Origin: Eustoma russellianum | Taxonomy: Eukaryota > Streptophyta > Magnoliopsida > Gentianales > Gentianaceae | DNA length: 64,000 nucleotides | Direction of reading: 5' to 3' | NCBI GenBank assembly: GCA_036186865.1 | Contig: AP025041.1 | Span: forward strand, 2,688,939 to 2,752,938 | In this document: in pieces, positions 1 through 10,594 of the stretch | Numbering within the stretch: position 1 is the stretch's first letter | Layout: each line of letters begins with the position of its first letter | Made by a program: the position numbers and the translations under genes | Notes under the pieces: model-generated | Databases searched by the model: none | Told to the model about the DNA's origin: nothing | The model's input: the letters and a program-made list of their open reading frames with translations, nothing else

Positions 1-870
1 GATATATGAGTAAAACTGTGGGCACCAGAGAAAGATAAACAGCAATTATCACCCACCTTTTTTTATTTTATTATATATGTGTTGTATCAAACCCAACCCG
101 ATTATCAACTGAGTTATAGTCGAGGCTTATTATATATGTGTTACATGGAGATGTGTATTTAATTCTCTTCCATCCTTTTTACCGGCAGTTTTTACGAAAA
201 TATTGCTTTTGCCAATTTTGATCAAGCTTGTCACCGTCAAATTATTTTGGGTTGCTCTTGTGATTTCAATTTTTTTATAGAAACATATTCATTTTCATAA
301 TCTGTGAATAGTACATATCGAATTACAAGTAAAGGAGAATCATACGGGGTACCATATAGATCTGCATCCTCTTGTTAACATCAAATGATTGTGACTTTCA
401 TCTTTTATTTCAATCAAACGGCCTTTTATGACATAATAACAACTGTAAATTTTGGAAGGCTTTCCCTCTAAAGACCAAAGAAACTGGAAGAGTTTCATAT
501 GGTATATGTGTTGGAAAAATTATTTACCTATCATAGTAAAATTAAATTCAGTAGCAATCTTAAATTCGTAGACTATAAAATAAACAGCATGCAAAACCAA
601 AATAAAACGAACTGTATGTAATTACACGAAATGCAGTAAATAGAAACTTAAATGCGGGATGAGTCTGAGACTATGTTCTTATAAAGTATTGTTTCGGCAT
701 ATCGTGTCCAACTGATAATAACAATCGCCTCGTAAGATAGAGTCACCTATTTAATTGAGTAGCATTACAACAAAAGAACTTCAGTGACCCTAGGTGTTAC
801 CGACTTCTATTAGGACGGACTAACTTCTAGTATGAATTGCAAAATGCATAAAATACAATAAGAATAATAA
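1..870. other. intergenic, no feature recognised
   Basis: AT-rich DNA with no reading frame resembling a known protein and no RNA gene that I can recognise. Confidence 0.5.
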
Positions 871-879
871 AGAATAGAG

Positions 880-1711
880 TGTGAGTAAACGACCAACCAT
901 GGAAAGACGTATCATGTAGCGCCAGTGTCCACCAATCATGCGGATTTGCCAGGGCGTTACATTAGTGACCATAGTGCAAAGATCCAGCTTCTCTATGACC
1001 CCAACTAGGTTTGCATTCTCTTTGTTCTCATTCTGATTTTGATTTTTCTTTGGTTACGACACTCAACATTATGTTGCCTCTGATTTCAACAATTATAACA
1101 CCTACCAGATTGTTGGCTATCTCTTTTCCCTGATATCCACTCTCGGCGGGTTGTGTTTCTTCTTTTTTCCTGTCTCAACAACATGAACTTTAGCTTAATC
1201 AGGATGAAAAGTTATATTTTTGTTAGAGTGTCGATTGTCCTCCTATACGTAGAGTTGGATATCAATTTATCCATCTTCATCTCCTTTCATTTGTGTTTGA
1301 TATAGCACTTGAATTCCTTTCACGAAAAGGTAGCTTCTCAATCACAGCTGCAACCTGAAAATTTCACAAATGGTCATGCCCTGTTCTTCCATTTTAGTTA
1401 CCGATATTTGTAGTTCCTTAACATGTGAAATTACAATCTTGGAATCTACCATTTTAAAGTTTAGAAATTTGACGACTATAAATTTTTTTATGCTGACATC
1501 ATTTGTACGATACTTTTTATCTAAAGCTAACAAAAGATTTTGCAGTTTTATATGTACAATACACGTCATAAATTATGTTCTCTAAACAATTCAAAATCTG
1601 ATTCTTATAAACAAAATCATTATAATGCCAAGCTTCAGCAAGCAGATTGTTCTGCATGTTATGACCAAGATCTTCCTTGAGATTCATAACAGGTGGATCC
1701 TTGTTAAGCAA
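880..1711 (-). pseudogene. decayed copia gag/protease relic
   Basis: Read on the minus strand, 1711 to about 1110 matches the plant copia gag (UBN2-type) in two frames. One frame has AEAWHYNDFVYKNQILNCL followed by a YRTNDVSIKKF-type segment. The other has FKMVDSKIVISHVKELQ, the conserved MVDSKxVISxVxELQ block of these gags. The frames change near 1540. Further down (about 1060-1030) a degenerate zinc knuckle, CYNC...HNVEC, is visible with a stop inside it. Near 920 the short string LVDTGAT looks like the protease active site. Stops and frame changes throughout show an old, non-functional fragment. No LTRs were found around it. Confidence 0.6.
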
Positions 1712-1914
1712 ACCTTGCCAGCCCTAGTGTTGTCATAAAAAAATAACTTCCTTTGTTGTCATCTCTTGAAGAAACTTCCTCCAAAAAATTTTAGGTTTCT
1801 CCATGACATCAAGAGGAGCTCTTCGAAAATTATTATTAAGTTAAAAATATTGTGGGCTAATTATTAATATTGGATATTCTTCATCCAATTTATGCCATAG
1901 GGCAATCTACTTTT

Positions 1915-2289
1915 TGTTGGATAAATATTAGACGTAATGTTTATCTTTAAGATTTATCCCGTGATTTATTAATTTAAATCACATATAGTGTGGATCACCA
2001 TGTCATCTTATCTCCTAGACTTGTATTTGACTACAACTCCTTGGTGGTAAGGGATTATCACCATACAGTAGAGTTTGTGATGGTACGGACTCTAATCAAG
2101 ACAGGATTAGGGGGTCCCTAGCCTAGCCTATAAATAAGAGCCTATGGTTGTCCATCAAACCATCATTCAAGCCAAGAGGAACAAGGCTAGAAGACTACCC
2201 TAAGGACTACATCAACGCGAAGAAGGCTTCTACAAACGACAATGGCCGGAGGTAACCTTTCTGCTTCCGCTATTTATTTTGGCCTAACA
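1915..2289 (+). repeat. 5' LTR of copia element 1
   Basis: This 375-bp direct repeat of 7829-8205 starts TG and ends CA. A TATAAATA box lies at 2129-2136, so transcription probably starts near 2160. It differs from the 3' copy by G/A in 'gtacggactc' and by two missing bases in 'catcattcaag'. Confidence 0.95.
2129..2136 (+). promoter_or_regulatory. TATA box of copia element 1 LTR
   Basis: TATAAATA lies in the 5' LTR, about 155 bp before its end; the same motif is at 8043-8050 in the 3' LTR. It is the likely core promoter of the genomic transcript. Confidence 0.6.
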
Positions 2290-3324
2290 TTTGGTATCAG
2301 AGCCACCTCTGACCATATCGTTTGTATTTAGAAAACTTTCTTCCGTACCCTTTAATGCAATCCAATCGTTCAAAGGTTACGGAATTATAGTTTTCGAGGC
2401 CTTCAGTATTCAATTGTGTGTACTATTATCTGCAATCCGTTTCTGCTTATGCCCGATTGCATCGAATTGTTCACTACCATTGACGCACGTCTTTGAGGGT
2501 CAATGATTAGAGATTTTAGCCCCTTTGTTTCTCAAATAACTTGTCATTTGAGAACTTCTTTTAATCTGATCAATACCTTTTGAATATATTTTGAGGTCTC
2601 CCTCTCAAATGAATTTTTTAATCTGAATATATTTTGGTTATGTGCTTTCGTGAGCTATGATCATTATGAAAGATTCTGTCAATTTTATGGGGTTCAGTTT
2701 GCAGCTAGAGACATGCATATGGTATATGTGTTGCTTTTCCAAGTTTTGATGTGAGTAATCTTCAATTGTTTGTGGACAGTGATACGAACTAAAGAGTATT
2801 ATAAAGAATCTAAAATTGTGCCTTATGCATATGTTTTGGTTACTGTGTTACAATTATGAACCAAACTAATTTGGAGGTATTTTATAACTTGAGACTTGCG
2901 TATAGAAATCAAAGTTGTGGTATTGGAATATCACTCGCCAGAAAATATTCTCTTACCTATTGCCAGTTGTCCAAACGTGAGTTCATACTTTACCTGTTTA
3001 ATTTTTTATTATGACCATACTTATTGGCAATTGTTAGTTTATTACAACTATGATTATGTATCCATTTGAGAAAATTTGTGGCAAATACAAAAGGTGAACT
3101 ATTGAAAGTGTGATAAATACACCGTACACGTAATTTCTGTCTAGAAAGTCGGTACTTAAGCGGGACCGTTGTGACCCCACCGCACGGCCTGGGACTTTAC
3201 GTGGAATGGTAATACCTGTCTAGGAAATTGATTCATGATCTTTCCTGGGGTATTGCCGAATCGGTTTACTTCACATTTTCATTATGATTTCATCTTTTGT
3301 TGATGTCATATCAATAGTTTTGAA

Positions 3325-3810
3325 GTTGATGACATATAAAGAATTATTTTCTTAATTTTAAGATTATCCACAACATCTTAAAATTATACGGTGTGAAGAA
3401 AATAAAATGTCATCATAACTATTGTGTTAATTAATAAGGTAATCACTATGCCCCACAGGGAAGTGGTTGCTTTATTGATCAAGAAAATTAAACATAAACA
3501 TTTTCTATGCCCACAGGTACGGAAATATTTTGGTTGTTTAATTTTCATATCGTTTTAAAGAATAACTGTATAAATATGTTGATGACATATAGAGGATTAT
3601 TTTCTTAATTTTAAGACTAGCCACAGCATCTTAAGATTATATGGTACAAAGAAAATAAAATGTCATCATACCTATGGTTTTGATTAATAAGGTAATCAAT
3701 ATGCCCCACAGGGAATTGGTTATTTTATTGATCAAGAAAATTAAACATAAACATTTCCTATGCCCACAGGTACGGAAATATTTTGGTTGTTTAATTTTTA
3801 TAGCGTTTAA
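3325..3810 (+). repeat. tandem duplication in copia element 1 leader
   Basis: Two direct copies of about 235 bp start at 3325 and 3578 (offset 253). Each contains ATGCCC(C)ACAGG motifs and the string 'tacggaaatattttggttg'. The copies have diverged at many positions, far more than the LTRs have, so the duplication is older than this insertion and was inherited with the element. Confidence 0.85.
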
Positions 3811-3911
3811 GTATATTCTATGCATGAATGCAACCTCTGCCCACAGGAAGGTTTAGAATATGCTATTTGAATTAACTTGATTAATTCATTCTGGTTATAC
3901 ATGTTCATAGC

Positions 3912-5099
3912 ATGATATATGGTTATGCAGTTATTCCCACTACTGCTTTATTTGATTCTGTTAAAACTCCAATGTTGACTGGTGACAATTTTACTGAATG
4001 GAAGGATATCATCCTTTTGACGTTAGGGTGTATGGACTTAGACCTGGCACTCCGTGAGGAAAAACCACTAAATCCCACGGAATCAAGTACGCCATCTGAG
4101 AGGTCTAGTTACGAGCGTTGGGAGCGATCTAATCGCCTCATCATGATGCTCATCAAGTCTCGTATAAGTCCAAGCATTAGGGGTTCTATCCCTAATCTTG
4201 ATAATGTCAAAGCTTACATGAAAGCCATTGATGATCAATTTGTAAGCTCTGACAAGGCGTTAGCCAGCACCCTTATGAAGAGGCTTTCAAACATAACCCA
4301 TGACAGAAGCCGTGGTGTGCGCGAGCACATCATGGAGATGAGGGACATTGTTGCTAAATTAAGCTCCCGAAAGGTTGAAATCTCGGAGCCATTACTGGTG
4401 CATTTCATACTCAACTCTCTCTCTTTGGAGTTCACTCCATCTAAGATATCTTACAACACACATAAAGAAAACTGGTCAATTAATGAACTTCTGACCATGT
4501 GTGTTCAAGAGGAGCAGAGGTTGAAGAATGAGTCCATTGAGTCTGTGCATCTTGCGACTCATTTTAAGAGAAATGCAAAGAAGGGCAAAGGTGTTCCAAT
4601 GAAGAAAACCGGCAATAAAGACACATGTCGGTTTTGTAAGAAAAAGGGACACTGGAAGAAAGATTGCCTGAAATACAAGGGATGGCTGGAGAAGAAAGGT
4701 AATTTTTCCTTTGTGTGTCATGAATCTAATTTTACTGAGGTTTCTGATAATACATGGTGGATTGATTGTGGTTCTACAATTCACATTGCGAAAACCATGC
4801 AGGGCTTTCTAAACCTGAGGAAGCCAAATGAAAGTGAGCAATGCATCTATTCTGGAAACCGGATGCGCTCTACTGTTGAAGGAGTGGGATCTTATAGGCT
4901 CATTTTGAAAACTGGTTTTCAACTTGATTTGGAAAACACCTTTTATGTACCTTCTTTTTCCAAAAAAAATTTAGTTTCTCTTCCAAGACTTTCGATTATT
5001 GGATATGATTTTTATTCACATCTTTTTGTAATGAATGTATTGAAAGAGAATAAAGTTATTGGTTCTGCGAAATTGAATGGTTTTTTTGTTTCAACTTGA
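3912..5099 (+). CDS. copia Gag and protease start (element 1)
   Basis: A 395-aa frame. The N-terminal half is a copia capsid (Gag) domain beginning near MLTGDNFTEWKD. A CCHC zinc knuckle, CRFCKKKGHWKKDC, at about residues 238-251 binds RNA. The protease follows with WWIDCGSTIH, where the usual Asp-Ser-Gly is Asp-Cys-Gly. The frame ends early at 5097-5099 because of a length change in a T-run near 5080; integrase resumes in another frame. Gag should be makeable from this copy, but the polyprotein is not. Confidence 0.85.
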   Translation: MIYGYAVIPTTALFDSVKTPMLTGDNFTEWKDIILLTLGCMDLDLALREEKPLNPTESSTPSERSSYERWERSNRLIMMLIKSRISPSIRGSIPNLDNVKAYMKAIDDQFVSSDKALASTLMKRLSNITHDRSRGVREHIMEMRDIVAKLSSRKVEISEPLLVHFILNSLSLEFTPSKISYNTHKENWSINELLTMCVQEEQRLKNESIESVHLATHFKRNAKKGKGVPMKKTGNKDTCRFCKKKGHWKKDCLKYKGWLEKKGNFSFVCHESNFTEVSDNTWWIDCGSTIHIAKTMQGFLNLRKPNESEQCIYSGNRMRSTVEGVGSYRLILKTGFQLDLENTFYVPSFSKKNLVSLPRLSIIGYDFYSHLFVMNVLKENKVIGSAKLNGFFVST

Positions 5100-7494
5100 G
5101 CTAGATCCCATTTACGAGCATACTCTTACAAAGCGTTGTATTATCAATGAGAACTCATCAAGTCTTTGGCATAAAAGATTGGGACATATCTCAATCGAAA
5201 GAATGAAAAGATTAGTGAATGAAGGAGTTTTACAAACTCTAGACTTCACTGATTTAGGTACTTGTGTGGGATGCATAAAAGGGCAAGCAAACCAACAAGA
5301 CTATTAAGGGTGCCAAAAGGAGTTCTCATCCTCTTAAAATCATACACACGGATATCTGTGGACCTTTTCATACACCTTGCTTGAATGGTCAGAAATACTT
5401 TATTTCATTTATCGACGACCATTCAAGGTTCATGTATCTCTATCTTCTATTTGAAAAATCTGAAGCACTTGATGCGTTCAAAATCTTCAAATTAGAAGTA
5501 GAGAAACAAAAGGAGAAGACAATCAAAATTTTCCGATCTGATAGAGGTGGTGAATATTATGGACGTTACACAGAGAAGGGGCAAATGATTGGTCCATTTG
5601 CCGAATTCCTTCAAAAGGAGGGTATTGTTGCTCAATACACCATACCTGGCACACCACAACAAAATGGTGTTGCTGAAAGAAGGAATCGGACTCTTATGGA
5701 CATGGTCAGGAGCATGATTAGCATAACGAATTTACCTATATCCTTTTGGAGTGAGGCTCTAAAAACCGCTGTGTATGTTTTAAATAGGGTTCCATCTAAG
5801 GCCGTTCCTAAAACACCTTTCGAGTTGTGGAATGGTTGGAAACCAAGTTTAAAACATTTACACATATGGGGTTGTCCAGTTGAAGTTAGGGTATACAACC
5901 CAAGCATAAAGAAACTGGATGAACGAACGAAAAGCGGTTATTTTATAGGATATGCAGTCAACTCCAAAGGATATAGATTTTACTGTCCCTCATATACTCC
6001 AAAAGTGGTTGAAGCTAGAAATGCTAAGTTTCTAGAGGATCATGAAGTCAGTGGGAGTGATTCGAATAGACAATTCAATTTTGAGGAAGTAAGGGATACA
6101 CACGTTGTACCTTTATATGTAGACAATTCGGTTGCTATTCATCATAATGAAGAGCCACCAATTGTGCAACCTCAAATTGAAGAATCACATCAAGAACAAG
6201 CTGAACCCACTAATCCCACATCTACTGAACCAGTGGGAGTACGAAGATCCTCAAGAACTAAAAGACCAGCAATTTCTAGCGATTATGTTGTATATCTTCA
6301 AGAGTCCGATTATGATATTGGACTAAATCATGACCCTATCTCGTTTTCACAAGCCATGAATTGTGACAAATCGTCACTATGGTATGATGCCATGAAAGAG
6401 GAAATGGAATTAATGGCTAAAAACAATGTCTGAGAACTTGTTCCGTTACCAAACAGAGCCTCTGTGGTGGGATGCAAATGGGTCTTTAAGACCAAAAGAG
6501 ACTCGTTTGGTAACATTGAACGATATAAAGCCAGACTCGTAGCCAAAGGTTTCACTCAGAAAGAAGGCATTGATTACCATGAAACCTTCTCTCCAGTCTC
6601 AAAGAAGGATTCATTTCGGATAATCATGGCATTAGTAGCTCATTTTGATCTCGAGCTACATCAAATGGATGTGAAAACTGCGTTTTTAAGTGGGGTTCTT
6701 GATGAAGAGGTATACATGCGTCAACCTGAAGGCTTTGTCAATTCTGATAATGATCAACTGGTTTGCAAATTGAATAAATCCATATATGGGCTTAAACAGG
6801 CTTCACGTCAATGGAACATCAGGTTTCATGAGGTAATCTCTTCATTCGGTTTCGTAGAGAACATTGTTGATCAATGTATATACCTCAAGACGAGTGGGAG
6901 CAAATACATTTTCTTAGTCCTATATGTGGATGATATTCTACTAGCAAGCAGTGATCTTGGGTTATTGCATGAGACTAAGCGATTTCTCGCTTTGAACTTT
7001 GATAAGAAGGATATAGGTGAAGCCTCTTATATATTTGGCATAGAGATTCACAGAGATAGAACAAGTAAAATACTTGGTCTTTCTCAGGAGGCCTACATCA
7101 TCAAAGTACTTGAGAAATTTGCTATGCAGAATTGTGTGTCACCTATTGTCAATGGAGGCTGAGACCATTGCATGCTATGAAGCTACGTCACAGGCCTTAT
7201 GGATGAGAAATTTCCTCAGTGGTCTAAAAGGTTGTCGATATTGTTAATAGACCCATAAAGATTTTCTGCGACAATTCAGCTGCTGTGTTCTTTACGAAAA
7301 ATAATAAAGGTGGGAGTCGCAGTAAACATATCGACATAAAGTATTTGAAGGTCAGAGATCATGTCAAACAAGGAGAAATAAAGATTGAACACATTAGTAC
7401 GGAGTCAATGGTAGCTGATCCTATGACTAAAGAATTACCGGTTAAAGTTTTCAGGGATCATGCTGCTGATGTGGGACTTCTTAATTCTCCTTGA
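5077..7494 (+). pseudogene. copia integrase-RT-RNase H, broken (element 1)
   Basis: 5077-5307 holds the integrase zinc region (LWHKRLGHIS...CVGC). A frame change near 5283 leads into the integrase core (HTDICGP, FRSDRGGEYYG, NGVAERRNR) in the frame open to 6433. TGA at 6431-6433 interrupts the start of the RT, where the family normally has a sense codon after NN-V. The same frame then continues through RT with YVDDILLAS (catalytic YVDD). At about 7155-7170 the sequence jumps from the end of RT to the last part of RNase H, losing its catalytic core. The tail SKHIDIKYLKVRDHV...MVADPMTKELP is in a third frame (7285-7494). The element cannot make its own functional Pol. Confidence 0.9.
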
Positions 7495-7828
7495 TTTGTT
7501 GTACTTTGATCTTATTTTGTCTAGACATTTGTTGACTTTGAATATGCGCAATTAAAGTTGTAGGATCTATTTGATCCATGGACGAGGACCCATTTTGAGA
7601 TGATTTATAGTAAATCATTCATTTTGTTTGATTGTTTGTATAATGCATGGTAATACTTGGAAGGGAGTGCTCGTTGTTTAATCTAAGAGCGCAACCGCCT
7701 TGATTCGTATGTGTTATATTTTCGATCGAGGTAGTCAAGTTGTTCGAGTGACATTTTTTGTTTTGGCCAAGTTACTTAGTCACTTGTGTAGCGTTGTCTA
7801 GTGTTGACATTTGATCCAAGTGGGAGAA

Positions 7829-8205
7829 TGTTGGATAAATATTAGACGTAATGTTTATCTTTAAGATTTATCCCGTGATTTATTAATTTAAATCACATAT
7901 AGTGTGGATCACCATGTCATCTTATCTCCTAGACTTGTATTTGACTACAACTCCTTGGTGGTAAGGGATTATCACCATACAGTAGAGTTTGTGATGGTAC
8001 GAACTCTAATCAAGACAGGATTAGGGGGTCCCTAGCCTAGCCTATAAATAAGAGCCTATGGTTGTCCATCAAACCATCTCATTCAAGCCAAGAGGAACAA
8101 GGCTAGAAGACTACCCTAAGGACTACATCAACGCGAAGAAGGCTTCTACAAACGACAATGGCCGGAGGTAACCTTTCTGCTTCCGCTATTTATTTTGGCC
8201 TAACA
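7829..8205 (+). repeat. 3' LTR of copia element 1
   Basis: This 377-bp repeat matches 1915-2289, with the polypurine tract immediately before it and the CTTTT target duplication immediately after it. Confidence 0.95.
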
Positions 8206-8232
8206 CTTTTAGGTCATCGATTTACGTTTGAA

Positions 8233-8415
8233 GAGAATCTCACTTATTAGCCTAACATTTGGCGCAATACTCAGTTAGCAGCCTAACGTTGATGAAACTC
8301 AATTAACATCCAGTCTTTGTCGAAATGGCTCACTTGTAGCCGGTCACTGGAAGATGACTTACTACAGCATGTTTTCTCTTTTTTTTTTTAAATTTTATTT
8401 CTAAAAAAATGTTAT
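8233..8415 (+). repeat. left terminal inverted repeat of MULE-like element
   Basis: Starts GAGAATCTCACTTATTAG and matches the reverse complement of 9356-9539, with perhaps 10-15 percent mismatch by eye. Confidence 0.75.
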
Positions 8416-8718
8416 TATTATTTTAAATTAATAAAAAGACAATATTACCATCCGCTTCATCTTCTTCATCCATATTCTCCTCCTCCTCCCATGCCGCCCC
8501 TCCGCCATTCACCACTAAGATCTCGCCACATTAAATTACTCAACCCAGTCTTACATCAAATTACTCCGCCATTCACCACTTTCATTGTCTTTTTTGCTTT
8601 GATATTAAAAAACCACCAGGGGGACAGCCTTAGAAAGCACCAAGAGGTAGAGAATATCATCAACTACTTTTCTTCACATTCTTCTGCTGCTACTTCGCCT
8701 TCTCTCCTTTTTCTTCAT

Positions 8719-9295
8719 TTATATTTTTGAAAGAACGGCAATTCCCAGGTAAGACTCGGAAAAACGCTCTTCTACCTTTTTGGTATACAAACCAGGAATC
8801 ATCTTATCAACATCACCACCGTCAACATTGAAGTTTTCAAAAGATTCTACCTTTGACTTTATTATAGAGCTGAGCTCTTCTTTCATAGCTCTATAAACCG
8901 CGCCCTCAACAGATTCTTCATGCTTCATTTTCTCCGATAAAGGCTGGCAACGGTTGTGAACATGACCATTAGACAAATCTTGATGTGATTCCACAAGCAC
9001 TTTTCCGACTTCCTGATGACTCTAACATTGACGACTTCAACACTATTATAGGAGGCAACGAATCAGTAAGCAAAGTCTCGCCTTCAGAGACCTCGAGACA
9101 GAGATTGTGAATATTCTTAGTTCTTGGCCTAACTTCCCAAGCCGCAAACGAATCAGAGGGAAGGCGAGGCTTTAACCAATCGGAAAGAGACAGAGAAATC
9201 GGAAAGTGAGGGAATTTATGCATACTAGAGGAGTTGGAAGGGAAAGACATACTTGTAATGTTGAAAAACCTCCATCGATTAAGCGGGAAAAGCAA
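8719..9295 (-). pseudogene. captured host-gene fragment inside MULE-like element
   Basis: On the minus strand, 9295-8969 encodes a compact, non-repetitive protein segment (HKFPHFPISLSLSDWLKPRL, then LCLEVSEGETLLTDSLPP). After two frame changes between about 9050 and 9005 the reading resumes as VLVESHQDLSNG...CQPLSEKMKHEESVEGAV and runs to 8719. In the middle frame the linking piece reads VEVVNVRVIRK. The block GAVYRAMKEELSS resembles the Nudix helix, with Arg and paired Glu. It looks like one conserved plant protein, possibly Nudix-like, whose exons lost their frame after capture. I cannot name the parent gene. No start or end of the parent protein is recognisable. Confidence 0.55.
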
Positions 9296-9355
9296 TTTTA
9301 ACGGAAAATGGGTGTGAGGAGTAAGAGTGGCTTTGGAGGAAGAGAAAATAATAAT

Positions 9356-9539
9356 GACATTTTTTTAGAAATGAAATTTAAAAAAGAAAAAGAAAACCTG
9401 CTGTAGTAAGGCATCTTGCGGTGACTGGCTACAAGTGAGACATTATCGACAAAGACTGGGTGTTAAGTGAGTTTCATCAACGTTAGACTGCTAATTGAGT
9501 AATGCGCCAAACATTAGACTAATAAGTTAGATTCCCTCT
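9356..9539 (-). repeat. right terminal inverted repeat of MULE-like element
   Basis: Its reverse complement starts GAGGGAATCTAACTTATTAG and runs parallel to the left arm through to the T-rich stretch. Confidence 0.75.
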
Positions 9540-9839
9540 TACAGTAAGGATCATGTGTCTTTCCTGCATAATTGTTGTACGATGACAGTATCACACTGTA
9601 TAATTGACAAAGATCAAAACAATATTTTAAAAGGTCTTCTTCACATAGTTGAGCATATAAAACGAACACCGATGATGTGTTCCCGGTGAAATTGCTAATT
9701 GCAGTGCTAGGCTTACGAGTCAACTGATTCCCATTAATTCTGTAATTCATTTCTTCTATATTCTTACCAACAATAGTTGTAAAGGACTTAGACTTGACAA
9801 TTTTCACAACCCCTATGCCATAGGCTTAAACTTAAAGCC

Positions 9840-10064
9840 ATGAATAGTTAATATGGTGGAATATAATGGAATAATGGAAAACGACATTCTTATATTGTGA
9901 AGTAGTAGTTGATCAACGTACCTTGATCCAATATTCATTATAGGTCATCAGAAAACAATATATGTATGTTTCTAACACATGAGTATGGTTGCTTGCATCC
10001 GACTTCCCATACCATGTCATATGCTGAAGGCTCTAATTCAATAGGGGTAATGTTGTTGTTGTTG
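9840..10064 (+). mobile_element. SINE copy C
   Basis: Matches the two SINE copies at 16168-16429 and 43226-43489, but in opposite orientation. Shared blocks include 'ttcttatattgtgaagtag', 'gttgatc', 'aggtcatc', 'tatggttgc' and 'aggctct', and it ends in a (GTT)n tail at 10051-10064. It is more diverged than the other two, and I see no clear target duplication. Confidence 0.65.
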
Positions 10065-10594
10065 CCAATTTGTTAACGCAAATCTTTTTATGTGAAACTT
10101 AAATACATGTTCTAATCATTAAAAAAACCCATGATCCACTGCGTATTATAATCCAATCCAAAATCATTTACTTAAAAAATTAAAATATAAATGATATGGA
10201 AGCAGGAGGGGAGATGATTAGCACGTGGGATTTGGGCATAACGTCGTCGCCGTTTATAAGGGAAATGGTCGGGGATTCTTTCCCCTAGTACTGCAAACAT
10301 TCTTTTAACAGTTTCCGATTCACCACCTGAAGAACCCATTCTTCTTCCCCCAGCTCTCGCCCTCAATTTTTAACTACTTTCGTGAACTATAACTCCAACT
10401 ACTAAAACCGTTTTCTTATTGTTTTCAGTTTCCACTGCAAAAAAAGAATAATTCCATTCTGTAACGAACCCAGCTTAATTCCACGCGGTTCCTCAAATCT
10501 TTCCTTAGTCTTCCACCACCGCTGCCTACCGAAGATGAATTCGTAGTTTTCTTCTTTTTTTATTTCCCGGCCACTCACTTTTCTCCGGCTAAAA
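10065..10594. other. upstream region of the receptor kinase gene
   Basis: Contains a CACGTG G-box at 10222-10227 and CT-rich leader DNA (about 10270-10590) typical of a plant 5' flank and UTR. The transcription start cannot be placed from sequence. Confidence 0.35.

Larger units (their letters stand above)
1915..8205 (+). mobile_element. Ty1/copia LTR retrotransposon, complete ends, defective coding
   Basis: The element is bounded by 375/377-bp LTRs that start TGTTGG and end CTAACA. It is flanked by the 5-bp target duplication CTTTT (1910-1914 and 8206-8210). The primer-binding site TGGTATCAGAGCC (initiator Met tRNA) is at 2292-2304, and a polypurine tract (AAGTGGGAGAA) lies at about 7818-7828 just before the 3' LTR. 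The internal order gag, protease, integrase, reverse transcriptase, RNase H is that of copia. The LTRs differ only by one base and a 2-bp indel, so insertion was recent. The coding region nevertheless carries two frameshifts, a stop codon and a deletion in RNase H. The long leader (about 2305-3911) is non-coding. Confidence 0.96.
8233..9539. mobile_element. MULE-like element with ~185-bp inverted ends (Pack-MULE candidate)
   Basis: The left end (8233 to about 8415) and right end (about 9356-9539) are long inverted repeats of each other. Both carry, in opposite orientation, 'ttggcgca', 'taacgttgatgaaactca', 'cagtctttgtcga', 'cacttgtagcc', 'acttactacagca' and a T/A-rich run before 'tttctaaaaaaatgt'. 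Long terminal inverted repeats with no transposase inside, and a host-like coding fragment between them, are what Pack-MULEs look like. I could not find a clean 9-11-bp target duplication, so the superfamily is inferred. Copia element 1 sits just beside it. Confidence 0.65.

Noticed and set aside
8206..9560. Target-site duplication for the MULE-like element
   Set aside because: The flanks TTACGTTTG and TTACAGTAA match only in part; I do not claim a duplication.
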